DNA of 64,000 nucleotides from Streptomyces sp. Ru71 (lineage in GTDB: Bacteria; Actinomycetota; Actinomycetes; Streptomycetales; Streptomycetaceae): assembly GCF_002920535.1 (NCBI RefSeq), contig NZ_PQSS01000030.1, forward strand, positions 1 through 64,000, in the 5' to 3' direction. Made by a program: the position numbers and the translations under genes. Positions 35,543 to 44,304 of the stretch are shown piece after piece. The first letter of the stretch is position 1, and each line of letters opens with the position of its first letter. Below the pieces are notes generated by a model that saw nothing but the letters and a program-made list of their open reading frames with translations, ran no database searches and had not been told where the DNA came from.

Positions 35543-36781
35543 GTGGGCTCGGGAGAGCTGGAGCTGCCCCCTGGTGACGAGGGTCACGAGGGGAACTCCG
35601 CAGAGGTCCCGCCCGGCACGGTGTCGCTGGCCAGGCCCATGCAGACGGGTGCCATCGGGCCGGAGCTGGACTGGGACGCCGACGCCTGGCGCGAGGTGCG
35701 CACCCGCGCCCAGCGGGCCGGCCGGGCCTACATCTGGCTCAACCTCGTCGAGCAGCGGCTGCGCGCCGTCGTCGCCGCCGTGCTGCGGCCCGTGTACGAG
35801 CCCGTGCACGGCGACGACTGGGTGGTCGCCGCCGCCGGGCCCGCCGGACAGGAGTGGGTGCAGCGCGCGGCCGCCGTCCGCGAGGTCAGCCGCCGCAAGG
35901 GCTATCTGCTCGACCCGGCCGACGACAACGTCATCAGCTTCCTGACACTGCCGCAGCTGCGCGAGCTGATGGTGCAGCACTGGCCGTGCTTCGAGCCGTA
36001 CTTCGACGACCGCCGCGACGTCGAACTAGCCCTCGACGAGCTGGAGGTGACCCGCAACGTCGTCTCCCGCAACCGCGCGCTGTCCGAGGCCGTCCTCGGC
36101 CAGGCCGAACGGGCCTCCGCCCGGCTGCTGGAGATGCTCGGCACCAGCGGCGACGTGCCCTCCGCCCGGCGGCTGCCGGTCGACGCCGTCGAGGACCTCG
36201 TCGGCGACCGGTACGCGGACGTCGTCGCCGTGCACCCGGACCGGGTGCGGCTGCTGCGCCAGTTCCCGGCCGAGGACTTCTTCGGCCAGGCCCGCCGGCT
36301 CGACGCCATCGGCATCGGCCTCAACCTGCTCGTGCAGAACTTCTCCGGGCGCCGCCTGGTCCGCCTCGCCGAGGCCGGCGCCCGGGTCCGGCTGCTGTTC
36401 CTGAACCCGGCCTCCAGCGCGGTGAAGCGGCGCGAGCGGGAACTGGGCCTGAAGCGGGGCGAGCTGAGCCGCTCGGTGGAGATGAACATCCTGCACATGC
36501 GCCGGGTGCGGGCCCGGCTGCGCGACCCCGGCGCCTTCGAGATCCAGGTCTACGACGACACCCCGCGCTTCACCGCCTACCTCGTCGACGGCGACGGCTC
36601 GGACGGCGTCGCGGTCGTGCAGTCGTATCTGCGGCGGGCGCGGGGCATGGAGGCGCCGGTGCTGGTGCTGCGGGGCGGCAACCGGGTGGTGAAGGCGGAG
36701 GGCGTCGAGGACGGCGGCCTCTTCTCCACCTACCGGGAGGAGTTCGAACTGGCTTGGGCGGATTCGCGGCCGGTGTCCTGA
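35543..36781 (+). CDS. SAV2148-type HEPN domain protein
   Basis: A 412-aa actinobacterial protein that I recall as the SAV2148 family with a HEPN-type N-terminal domain. The N-terminal 150 residues are helical (LDWDADAWREVRTRAQRAGR, IWLNLVEQRLRAVVAAVLRP). The middle is a helical linker. The C-terminal half is alpha/beta with LNLLVQNFSGRRLVRLAEAG, LLFLNPASSAVKRRE and FEIQVYDDTPRFTAYLVDG, resembling the DUF5919-type domains near phospholipase-D-like folds. HEPN domains are often RNA-binding or RNA-cleaving; the usual R-x4-6-H motif was not found with certainty. GTG 35543 is selected with GGAAGG at 35527-35532. A one-gene unit followed by an exonuclease gene. Confidence 0.82.
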   Translation: MGSGELELPPGDEGHEGNSAEVPPGTVSLARPMQTGAIGPELDWDADAWREVRTRAQRAGRAYIWLNLVEQRLRAVVAAVLRPVYEPVHGDDWVVAAAGPAGQEWVQRAAAVREVSRRKGYLLDPADDNVISFLTLPQLRELMVQHWPCFEPYFDDRRDVELALDELEVTRNVVSRNRALSEAVLGQAERASARLLEMLGTSGDVPSARRLPVDAVEDLVGDRYADVVAVHPDRVRLLRQFPAEDFFGQARRLDAIGIGLNLLVQNFSGRRLVRLAEAGARVRLLFLNPASSAVKRRERELGLKRGELSRSVEMNILHMRRVRARLRDPGAFEIQVYDDTPRFTAYLVDGDGSDGVAVVQSYLRRARGMEAPVLVLRGGNRVVKAEGVEDGGLFSTYREEFELAWADSRPVS

Positions 36782-36887
36782 AGTGTCCCCGGCCGGGGGC
36801 CGGGTGGCGGGCGCGAGTCCGATTGTCAGTGGCCCATGCGATGGTGGAGGCCACTGGGGGACAGCACCACCGAGAAGGGGGGCCGCC

Positions 36888-37610
36888 ATGGCCTGGCACC
36901 GCGAGCTGCTCATCGGCTTCGACCTGGAGACCACCGGCACGGATCCGCGTGAGGCGCGCATCGTCACCGGCGCCGTCATCGAGGTCAGGGCCGGGCAGGT
37001 GCTGGGGCACCGGGAATGGCTCGCGGACCCGGGCGTGGAGATCCCCGCGGACGCGGTGGCGGTGCACGGCATCAGCACCGAGCGCGCGGCGGCCGAGGGC
37101 AGACCGGCGGACCAGGTCGCCGACGCCCTCGCCGACGTCCTCACCGGCTACTGGAGGACGGGCGTGCCGGTCGTCGCCTACAACGCCGCCTTCGACCTCA
37201 CCCTGCTCTCCGCCGAACTGCTGCGGTACGGCCTGCCGTCCCTGCGCGACCGGCTCGGCGGCCAGGACCCCGCGCCCGTCGTCGACCCGTACACCATCGA
37301 CCGCTGGGCCGACCGCTACCGCCGCGGCAAGCGCAACCTCGAAGCGGTCTGCGCGGAGTACGGCGTCCCGCTCGACGCCGCGCACGACGCGTCCGCCGAC
37401 GCCCTCGCCGCGGCCCGCCTGGCCGGCGCGATAGCCGACCGCCACCCGAAGATCGCGGGTCTCGGCCCGGCGGAGCTGCACCGCCGCCAGGTCGAGTGGT
37501 ACGCGCAGTGGGCGGCGGACTTCCAGGACTTCCTGCGCCGCAAGGGCGACACGGACGCGGTGGTGGACGGCACGTGGCCGCTGAGGGAGGTGGCGGGGGA
37601 GCGGGTGTGA
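36888..37610 (+). CDS. DEDD 3'-5' exonuclease (DnaQ-like)
   Basis: A 240-aa exonuclease of the DNA polymerase III epsilon class. Exo I is FDLETTGTD, Exo II is AYNAAFDLTLL, and the Exo III region is AHDASADALAAARL, giving the DEDD metal ligands with the DEDDh-type histidine in AHDAS. A stand-alone domain of this size is widespread in Streptomyces and may take part in repair or RNA turnover rather than replication. The ATG has GAAGGGG about ten bases upstream. It converges on a DMT exporter gene with a 19-base gap. Confidence 0.92.
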   Translation: MAWHRELLIGFDLETTGTDPREARIVTGAVIEVRAGQVLGHREWLADPGVEIPADAVAVHGISTERAAAEGRPADQVADALADVLTGYWRTGVPVVAYNAAFDLTLLSAELLRYGLPSLRDRLGGQDPAPVVDPYTIDRWADRYRRGKRNLEAVCAEYGVPLDAAHDASADALAAARLAGAIADRHPKIAGLGPAELHRRQVEWYAQWAADFQDFLRRKGDTDAVVDGTWPLREVAGERV

Positions 37611-37629
37611 CCCTCCGGGTGCGGGGGTG

Positions 37630-38712
37630 TCAGTGGTCGGCGGCGAGCTGAGCCGACGTCAGCGGCAGGGTGGGCACCGGTCGGGACGGGCTCTCGTCCG
37701 GCTGGCCGCCGGCCGACGCCGCATCCGGTGCCGGCGCCGCATTCGGTGCCGGGGCCGCATTCGGTGCCGGGGCCGGCGAGGGGGTCGCGGACGACGGTCG
37801 ACGTGGGCACGGATAGGCGGCACGGAGCTCGGACGTCGCACGATGCGCGCGTTCCACCGCCTGGCCCCAGTACGTGCCCGCGACCATCAGCGCCGCGCCC
37901 AGCCCCGTGAACACGGTGACGTGCTCGCCGCCGAGCACCACACCCACCACCGCCGCCCACACCGGTTCGGTGCCCAGCAGCAGGCTCGCCCGGCTCGCCG
38001 AGGTGCGCTGCACCGCCCAGGTCTGCGCCAGGAAGGCGAACACGCTGCAGAACAGGGCGAGATAGAGCAGCTGAGCCCAGGTGCCGGCGGGGGCGTGGAC
38101 CAGGTCCGGCAGACCGGCGGCGGTCGCGGGCAGGAACAGCGCCGTGCCGACAGCCGTCTGCACCGCCGTCAGATGCAGGGGGCGCACGGCCCGGCGGGCG
38201 GTGAGCCGGCCCACCAGGGCGACATGCGCCGCGCGCACCCCGGCGGCGGCCAGCATCAGCACATCGCCGAGGCGGGGCGCGTGGAAACCGTCGCCGGCCA
38301 TCAGCAGCGCCACGGCGAGCACGCAGACACCGGCGGCGGCGTAGAAGGGACCGGGCAGCCCGCCGGGGTGCCCGGAGCGGTCCAGGAGGGGGGTGAGCAC
38401 GATGGTCAGGCTGATGATCAGGCCCGCGTTGGCGGCCGTGGTGTGGGCGACGCCATAGGTCTCCACGACCAGGACCGCCGCCTGGGTGAGCCCGAGCGGC
38501 AGCCCCGCCCGCAGCTCCTCGCGGCGCAATCGGCGCGGCCCGCGGCGGCCGGCGATCAGGCCCGCGCAGGCCAGGAGGGAGAGGGCGTAACGGGCGAAGA
38601 GAACCGTCAGCACGGGCAGCGCGGCCGTGGCCGTCTGGGCGGAGAGATAGCTCGAACCCCAGACGAGCGCGACCAGGAGGAGTACCGCATCGGTACGGCG
38701 GGCGTCGGACAC
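37630..38712 (-). CDS. EamA/DMT-superfamily exporter with repetitive C-terminal tail
   Basis: A 360-aa ten-helix transporter with two EamA repeats (VALVWGSSYLSAQTATAALP in the first and CSVFAFLAQTWAVQRTSASR in the second). The family exports amino acids, metabolites or drugs. After the last helix comes a soluble tail of about 70 residues with three near-identical AAPAPN/D units, caused by an 18-base tandem repeat at 37718-37771. GTG 38712 is chosen because GGTGGG sits just before it; GTG 38727 is also possible. It is divergent from a LysR gene, the usual regulator of such exporters. Confidence 0.9.
   Translation of the reverse strand: MSDARRTDAVLLLVALVWGSSYLSAQTATAALPVLTVLFARYALSLLACAGLIAGRRGPRRLRREELRAGLPLGLTQAAVLVVETYGVAHTTAANAGLIISLTIVLTPLLDRSGHPGGLPGPFYAAAGVCVLAVALLMAGDGFHAPRLGDVLMLAAAGVRAAHVALVGRLTARRAVRPLHLTAVQTAVGTALFLPATAAGLPDLVHAPAGTWAQLLYLALFCSVFAFLAQTWAVQRTSASRASLLLGTEPVWAAVVGVVLGGEHVTVFTGLGAALMVAGTYWGQAVERAHRATSELRAAYPCPRRPSSATPSPAPAPNAAPAPNAAPAPDAASAGGQPDESPSRPVPTLPLTSAQLAADH
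37718..37771. repeat. three 18-bp tandem units inside the exporter tail
   Basis: Units at 37718-37735, 37736-37753 and 37754-37771 share GCCGCATYCGGTGCCGG. The last two are identical. The repeat keeps the reading frame and encodes the AAPAPN/D units of the transporter C-terminus. Confidence 0.85.
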
Positions 38713-38770
38713 CCGCCCACCGTGCACCGGCGGCGACCGTGAAGCCCAGCACCACTTCCTTCAACGATCT

Positions 38771-38800
38771 TTCAGCAGTCCTACAACATCGCCCTACACT
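38771..38800 (+). promoter_or_regulatory. promoter of the LysR gene, leaderless type
   Basis: TTCAGC (38771-38776), 18 bases, TACACT (38795-38800), then six bases to the ATG at 38807. No Shine-Dalgarno is present. The region also lies upstream of the divergent exporter, so it may be bound by the regulator itself. Confidence 0.5.
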
Positions 38801-38806
38801 GCGGGA

Positions 38807-39781
38807 ATGGACGAACGGCAGCTGCGGATCCTGCGGGAGCTCGGCGAGCTGGGCAGCGTCAGCGCGGTCGCCGACGCACTGCTGGTGACGCCGTCGGCGA
38901 TCTCCCAGCAGCTGCGGCTGCTCCAGAGCACGATGCCGGTGCCGCTGACCGAACGGCAGGGGCGGCGGCTGGTGCTCACCGACGCCGGTCAGGCGCTGGC
39001 GGCCGCGGCCGTCGGCGTGGAGACGGCGCTGGAGCGGGCCCGGCACGCCGTGCAGGAGTTCGTGGGGCGCACCGACGCGGAGGTGTCGGTGGCCGCGTTC
39101 CACAGCGCGGGCGCCGCCTTCTTCCCGCCGCTGCTGCACGCCCTCGCGGGCCCGGGCATGCCGCGGCTCGCGCTCGCCGACGAGGATGTCGCGCAGGAGG
39201 ACTTCCCCCGGCTGACCCGTGCCTACGACCTGGTGCTCGCCCACCGGCTGGAGCACGCCCCGCCCTGGCCGGCCACGGTCGCCGCGGCCACGCTGCTGCG
39301 CGAGCCGCTCGACGTGGCACTGCCCGCCGGCCACCGGCTCGCGGCCAAGCGGCGGCTGAGTCCGCGGGACGTGGCCGGCGAACCCTGGATCACCGTGCAC
39401 GACGGCTTCCCGGTCCTGGCGGTCATCGACGCGATCGCCGCGGCGGCGGGGCGTCGGCCGCACCTGGCGCACCGCATCAACGAGTTCGCGGTGGTCGCCG
39501 AGGTCGTCGCCGCGGGGGGCGGGATCGCCCTGATGCCCCGCTGGACCATGCGTCCGCATCCCGACCTGGTTCTGCGGCCGCTCGGCGGCGTCCAGGCCCG
39601 CCGCCACATCGACGTCCTGTGCCGCCCCGAGCGCACCGCCCGGACGGCGGTCCGCACGGTCCTGGCCGAACTGCGCCGCGCGGCCCACGCGATCAGCCGG
39701 CGGGACAGCGGCGAGCGCGACACCGGTGAGCGGGACACCGGTGAGCGGGACACCGAGCGGGCCGGCGGCTCGTCGACGTGA
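38807..39781 (+). CDS. LysR-family transcriptional regulator
   Basis: A 324-aa LysR-type regulator. The N-terminal DNA-binding domain is RILRELGELGSVSAVADALL plus TPSAISQQLRLLQ; the effector domain follows with ALPAGHRLAAKRRLSP and GGGIALMPRW. The tail carries a repeated GERDT unit encoded by four 15-base units. The start at ATG 38807 is supported by a TACACT -10 six bases upstream. Divergent position relative to the DMT exporter suggests that it controls export in response to an amino acid or metabolite. The exporter tail also contains a tandem repeat, so both members of this pair end in repeat-derived sequence. Confidence 0.91.
   Translation: MDERQLRILRELGELGSVSAVADALLVTPSAISQQLRLLQSTMPVPLTERQGRRLVLTDAGQALAAAAVGVETALERARHAVQEFVGRTDAEVSVAAFHSAGAAFFPPLLHALAGPGMPRLALADEDVAQEDFPRLTRAYDLVLAHRLEHAPPWPATVAAATLLREPLDVALPAGHRLAAKRRLSPRDVAGEPWITVHDGFPVLAVIDAIAAAAGRRPHLAHRINEFAVVAEVVAAGGGIALMPRWTMRPHPDLVLRPLGGVQARRHIDVLCRPERTARTAVRTVLAELRRAAHAISRRDSGERDTGERDTGERDTERAGGSST
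39701..39760. repeat. four 15-bp tandem units at the end of the LysR gene
   Basis: Consecutive units starting at 39701, 39716, 39731 and 39746 share CGGGACACCGGTGAG with a few changes. They encode the charged GERDT repeats and preserve the frame. Confidence 0.8.
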
Positions 39782-39837
39782 TCGCCCCGGCTCCTGCCCG
39801 GCTCCCGCCTGGCTCCCGCCTGGCATCCTCCCGCCGC

Positions 39838-40581
39838 TCAGCGTGACACGGCGGCGGCAGGTGTGAGTCCGGCGGGTGAGGAGGACGCCCGCGCCGACTT
39901 GGCCGGCTGTGCGGGCGTGTCCTCGTACGTCGCGGTCAGGAACAGCACCGCGCCGAGGGTCACGAGCACGAAGGCCGCCAGTGTGTGCACCCGCGCCCGG
40001 CGCACCGCGTTGCGCACCGACCAGGCGTGGATCAGCGTGAGCAGCCGCTGCTGCAGCGCGCCGGCCTGCGCGGCGTTGGCGCGGGCGTCGGCCAGGCCCT
40101 GCTGGAGCACCCGCGTGCGGTCCGGGTCCTGTTCGCGGGCCAGCCGCACCGCCAGCTCGGCCGCGACCTTCTCGTGCAGCCGGCGCCCGGCGGACAGCTC
40201 GTCCAGGGAGCCGTACGGGCCGTAGTAGGCGGACGGATCACGGGCGACGGCCTCGCGCAGGCCGGCCATGCCGGGGGCGGAGAGATCGGCGAGCGTGGCC
40301 AGGCGCGGCGTCAGCGCCTCGCCGGTCTGCCAGATGGCCCAGCCGATGCCGAGCACCGCCAGCGCGAGCCCGCCGAACGCCGCGGCGGCGTCCTGCCAGC
40401 CGTGGATCCTGCCGACGGCCACCAGCGGACCGCCGCCCAGCAGCAGCGCGCCGACCGCCGCCGTGGCCGCGATCGTCCAGCGGGCCGTGGCCCGCAGATC
40501 GGCCACCGCGTCCGCGGGCCCCGTGGCGGCGGGGTCGGCGGCCGTCAGGGCAGCGGCCGCGTCCGGCACGGGCGAGGTCAC
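39838..40581 (-). CDS. three-pass membrane protein linked to the CHAT protease locus
   Basis: A 247-aa protein with no family that I can name. It has two adjacent membrane segments at about residues 36-56 and 66-86, a central helical and probably coiled region of about 110 residues (AELAVRLAREQDPDRTRVLQ), and a third membrane segment at about 199-217 followed by a Ser/Ala/Pro-rich tail. GTG 40581 overlaps the stop of the upstream 62-aa gene (GTGA at 40578-40581), so both are coupled. The pair is divergent from the large TPR-CHAT gene with 75 bases between. It could be the substrate, membrane anchor or effector of that protease, which is inference. Confidence 0.8.
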   Translation of the reverse strand: MTSPVPDAAAALTAADPAATGPADAVADLRATARWTIAATAAVGALLLGGGPLVAVGRIHGWQDAAAAFGGLALAVLGIGWAIWQTGEALTPRLATLADLSAPGMAGLREAVARDPSAYYGPYGSLDELSAGRRLHEKVAAELAVRLAREQDPDRTRVLQQGLADARANAAQAGALQQRLLTLIHAWSVRNAVRRARVHTLAAFVLVTLGAVLFLTATYEDTPAQPAKSARASSSPAGLTPAAAVSR

Positions 40582-40766
40582 CGGTCGTCGTCCCGCTCGG
40601 CGTCGTCCTCCCGGAACACCACCGCGTGGCGGAACATCTCGCCGTCGGCCAGCAGGAGATAGGGCGACCAGTCGGTGCCGTCCCAGTACTGCAGTTCGCC
40701 GTCCTCCGTGATCCGCGTGGCACCCACGGCCGGGATCGGCGGATCGGCATCCTCCGGGTTGCTCAT
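40578..40766 (-). CDS. 62-aa acidic protein at the CHAT locus
   Basis: A short acidic protein (MSNPEDADPP start, DDAERDDDR end) with a central YWDGTDWSPY motif reminiscent of the W-rich core of DUF2510-type domains. It overlaps the membrane-protein gene by four bases and starts 76 bases from the divergent CHAT gene. CATACT seven bases before the ATG could be a leaderless -10. Function unknown; its position suggests a cofactor or regulator of the membrane protein or protease. Confidence 0.75.
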   Translation of the reverse strand: MSNPEDADPPIPAVGATRITEDGELQYWDGTDWSPYLLLADGEMFRHAVVFREDDAERDDDR

Positions 40767-40841
40767 GCGTCAGAGTATGTCTGAGCGACGGGGTGTCATG
40801 GGTAACCCCTTCCCCGATCGCCCAGACACCCCGGAGGCGGC

Positions 40842-43800
40842 GTGACCGACGAAGACACCCGACTCGCCCGGTACCAGGAGGCGTTGCTGTACGCCCACGG
40901 CCAACTCGCCCAGGGGCGGCTGGCGGAGGCGAAGCGGCTGCTGCTCGCCCTGGAGACCGTCGCGGAGGAGGTGGCCGACGGCGACACGCGCTTCCTGCTC
41001 TACCGGCTGCTCGGCCAGGTGGCGCGGACGGAGGGCCGGCCGGACCGGGCACTCGGGTACTACCGGAAGTCCCTGGACGCCGCCGCGACGGAGGAGGCAC
41101 GCAGCGGCGCCCTGGAGGGGCTCGCCCTCACGGCCGTGGTGCTGGGAGATCTCCGGCGGGCCGTCGGATGGTTCGAGGAGGCGGCCCGCGTCGCCCGGAA
41201 CGCCGGCGACGCGATGGGCTGCGCGATGGTCCTGCAGAACCACGCCACCGCCCTGATCCGGCACGGCCGCGACGGCGCCGAGGAGTTGCTGCGCGCGGCA
41301 CTGGAGGTGGAGGAGCTCACCGACGCCCAGCGCGGCGTCGTCACCGACAACCTCGCCCGGGAGCTGGACCGGCAGGGCCGCTGGGACGAGGCCGCGCGGC
41401 ACACGGAGGAGGCGGCGCGTCTGCTGGCCGCCGCGGGCGCCGAGCACGACGCGTACCGGGCCTGGCTGAACCTGGCGGACCTGCACCGCGCCGCCGGTGA
41501 CCAGGCGGCCGCCGGCGCCGCGTTCACCCACGCCCACGACCTGGGCGTACGCCTCCACGCCCGGATCGACGAGGAACACTACGGCCCCGGGTACGACGAG
41601 CGGGTCCGGGCCGTGGAGGCCCGCACACAACAGGTGCTGCGCGAGCGGTACGCCGCCGAAGAGGGCGTGGGCGAGGCCGAGATCGCGCTGGACATCGGGC
41701 TGCACGCGACGTCGGGCAGGGACCTGGCCGAGCGGGCCGAACGGCGGTTCGAGGAAGGTGACCTGGCGGGCGCGGAGGAGCTGTTGCACCGGGCCGAGAC
41801 CCACTGGGCCCATCTGGAGGCGCTGCACTGCATGCCGCGGGTGTGGAACCTGCGCGGGCTCATCCTGCTGTACGCGGGCGCCCACGAGCGTGCCCACGAG
41901 GTGCTCGTGCGCTCCCGGGAGGTGACGCACGGCCTCGGCGACGCGTCGCGGGAGAGCATCGCGCTGCGCCATCTGGCCATCGCCGTCAACCGCTTCGGCA
42001 TCGGCGAGGAGGACGAGCTGGCGCTGCTGCTGCGGGCGCGGGCCCTCAGCCGCTTCTCCCTGCGCAGGCGTCTGGGCGCGGCCGCCTCCGCCCTGCCGGA
42101 GGACGCGCCAGGCGGCGACTTCGGGGTGCACGAGGGCAGGCTCGCGCAGATCTGCATGGCGTACGGCGCCTGGGAGCTGGCCCGCACCTACAGCGAAGTC
42201 AGCATCGCGGCCGCCGCCGTGGCCGACGAGGGCCGGGTGGCACACCGGCTCGCGGGACGGCTGATGGTACGGCTGTATCTGGCCGAGCTGACCGGCCGGG
42301 AGGCGGAGGCCGCCGAGACGGCCGAACGGCTCACCGCCCTCGCCGCGCGCCACCCGGAACCGCAGACGGTCATGGTGGCGTCCCTGGCGGTCGGCGCGCA
42401 CCGCTTCCGCCGGGGCGAACGCAGCCCGGAGCTGCTCGACCGGCTGACCGCGGCCTGCGACGCCCATGAGGAGGTGCGCCGGCAGGCCCTGGACCTCGGA
42501 CCGCTGCCCGACTTCCATACGCTCACCACCCCGCCCTACCCGGAGGCGGTGGAGGTCGCGCTGGCGGTGGGCCAGGTCGAGCAGGCCTTCGCCCTGGCGG
42601 AGCGGGCGCGGAGCCGTTCGCTGCTGGACGCGGTGCGGCACGCGGCGGTTCAGGCCCCGGCCGCCCACGGCCCGCTCGGCCGCGAACAGCAGCTGTGGCG
42701 CCGCCAGCGCGAGCTGCGCGAGGAGCTGTCCCGGTGGCGGCAGGGCGAGGCGCCCGAGGAGCGGGTCCGCCGGCTGTACGCGGTGGAGGACGAGCTGGAG
42801 GCGGTGCGCGCCGAACTCGCCGGTTTCTGGGGGCGGTTGGCGGACACGCACCCCGAGGTCCGCCGCCACCGGATGGCCGAGCCCATCACGGCGCGCGAGG
42901 CGGCCCGGCTGCTCGCGCGCGCCGGGGCGAGGGCCCTGGTGGAGCTGTGGAGCGGGGACGAGACGCTGTACGCGTTCGTGATCACGCCGGGCCGCGCCGA
43001 ACCGGCGCTCGTGACCGTGGGCCGGCACGACGCCCTGGGACTGCGGGACGGCGCCGACCGGATGCGCGCCCTGCGCACCGCCCGCGACCGCCGGGACCGG
43101 CTACGCGCCCTCGGTTCCCTGCTGGTGGGGCCCCTGCACAAGGCCCTCCGCGCGGTCGTCGACGGCGCCGCGCCGGCCACGGATGCGGCGCCCACGGCCG
43201 ACGGCCCGGACTCGAAGGGCTCGGCTGACTCGGCGGACTCGGAGGGCTCGGTGCTCGTCGTCCCCCACGGCCCGCTGCACGGCGTACCGCTGCACCTGTC
43301 GCCCGATCTGAACGCCTGCCGCCGCCGGCCGCCGCTGCGCTATCTGCCGTCGGCGTCGCTGCTGCGCTCGTCCGGCGGCGCCTGGCACCGTGACGGCGCG
43401 GTCGTGGTGGGCGGCTTCCCCGGTGCCGGACGCGTCGGTGGCAGCCGGGAGCTGGTGTTCTGCCGCAGCGAGTGTGCCGAGGTCGCCCACCGGCTGGCCG
43501 GCACCGAGCGGGTCGGCGACACGGCCACGGGCGAGTGGCTCCAGGAGGCCGTCACCGGCGCGGAGCGGCTGTCCCTGGTGCATCTGGCCTGCCACGCCAC
43601 GTTCGACGAGCGGCGCCCCGAACGCAGCGGCCTGGTGCTGGGGCGCGGCGCCGGAGCCGCCGGCGGTGAGGTGGTGACCGTCGAGCGGCTCGCCGCCCTG
43701 GACTGGTCGGGCGCGCTCGTCACCCTCAGCGCCTGCGGCAGCGGCCGCCACCGGGTGCGGCGCGGCGACGAGCTGACCGGTCTCGGGCACGCCCTGCTGT

Positions 43801-44273
43801 CCGCCGGTGCGCGCGGACTGATCGTCAGCCAGTGGCCGGTGCTGGACCACGAGACGGCGGTGCTGATGTCGCTGTTCTACGAGTCGCTGGCCGCCGAGCC
43901 CGGCTGGGACGCCGGGGTGGTCGCGGGCGCGCTGGCCCGTGCCCAGCGGCGTATGGCGGCCATGACCGCCGCCGACCTGGTCGACTGGGCCTGCTCCCGG
44001 CTGGAGACGCCGCACCGCCCCGCCGCGGCCGACGACCTCAGCGGCGAGATGCTGCACCTGGCCCACCGGATGGCGGGCACGGCCGACGCCGACATCCCGC
44101 CCACCGGCACGCCCGGCCCGAGTGACGCGTTCCCGGCCGTCCTGCCCGTCCGCGCGGCGCAGCCCGTCGACACCGACCGGCACCGGCGTCTCGCCGCGGC
44201 CGGGGGCGGCTACCGGTTCCCGGTGTTCGCCGACGCGGCGGGCTGGGGCGCGTTCGTGTTCTACGGCACCTGA
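40842..44273 (+). CDS. TPR-CHAT caspase-like protease
   Basis: A 1143-aa protein. The first 560 or so residues are TPR-like helical repeats (for example LYRLLGQVARTEGRPDRALG, AVGWFEEAARVARNAGDAMG). A charged coiled linker follows, then the C-terminal CHAT domain (clan CD cysteine protease, caspase relatives). The catalytic dyad is visible: His918 in LVHLACHATFDE and Cys965 in TLSACGSG, with GARGLIVSQWPV after it. CHAT proteases act in programmed death or defence systems (for instance the TPR-CHAT of type III-E CRISPR) and in unknown roles in actinobacteria. GTG 40842 has GGAGG four bases upstream. It is divergent from a membrane-protein operon; no CRISPR is near. Confidence 0.92.
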   Translation: MTDEDTRLARYQEALLYAHGQLAQGRLAEAKRLLLALETVAEEVADGDTRFLLYRLLGQVARTEGRPDRALGYYRKSLDAAATEEARSGALEGLALTAVVLGDLRRAVGWFEEAARVARNAGDAMGCAMVLQNHATALIRHGRDGAEELLRAALEVEELTDAQRGVVTDNLARELDRQGRWDEAARHTEEAARLLAAAGAEHDAYRAWLNLADLHRAAGDQAAAGAAFTHAHDLGVRLHARIDEEHYGPGYDERVRAVEARTQQVLRERYAAEEGVGEAEIALDIGLHATSGRDLAERAERRFEEGDLAGAEELLHRAETHWAHLEALHCMPRVWNLRGLILLYAGAHERAHEVLVRSREVTHGLGDASRESIALRHLAIAVNRFGIGEEDELALLLRARALSRFSLRRRLGAAASALPEDAPGGDFGVHEGRLAQICMAYGAWELARTYSEVSIAAAAVADEGRVAHRLAGRLMVRLYLAELTGREAEAAETAERLTALAARHPEPQTVMVASLAVGAHRFRRGERSPELLDRLTAACDAHEEVRRQALDLGPLPDFHTLTTPPYPEAVEVALAVGQVEQAFALAERARSRSLLDAVRHAAVQAPAAHGPLGREQQLWRRQRELREELSRWRQGEAPEERVRRLYAVEDELEAVRAELAGFWGRLADTHPEVRRHRMAEPITAREAARLLARAGARALVELWSGDETLYAFVITPGRAEPALVTVGRHDALGLRDGADRMRALRTARDRRDRLRALGSLLVGPLHKALRAVVDGAAPATDAAPTADGPDSKGSADSADSEGSVLVVPHGPLHGVPLHLSPDLNACRRRPPLRYLPSASLLRSSGGAWHRDGAVVVGGFPGAGRVGGSRELVFCRSECAEVAHRLAGTERVGDTATGEWLQEAVTGAERLSLVHLACHATFDERRPERSGLVLGRGAGAAGGEVVTVERLAALDWSGALVTLSACGSGRHRVRRGDELTGLGHALLSAGARGLIVSQWPVLDHETAVLMSLFYESLAAEPGWDAGVVAGALARAQRRMAAMTAADLVDWACSRLETPHRPAAADDLSGEMLHLAHRMAGTADADIPPTGTPGPSDAFPAVLPVRAAQPVDTDRHRRLAAAGGGYRFPVFADAAGWGAFVFYGT

Positions 44274-44304
44274 TCCGTCGCCGGGGTGCGCGGCGCCTGC
44301 CGGG

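Noticed and set aside
35214..35945. Open frame across the glgX-HEPN intergenic region
   Set aside because: It continues into the HEPN gene in a different frame with low-complexity Pro/Arg/Ser translation, so it is a shadow of the real gene.
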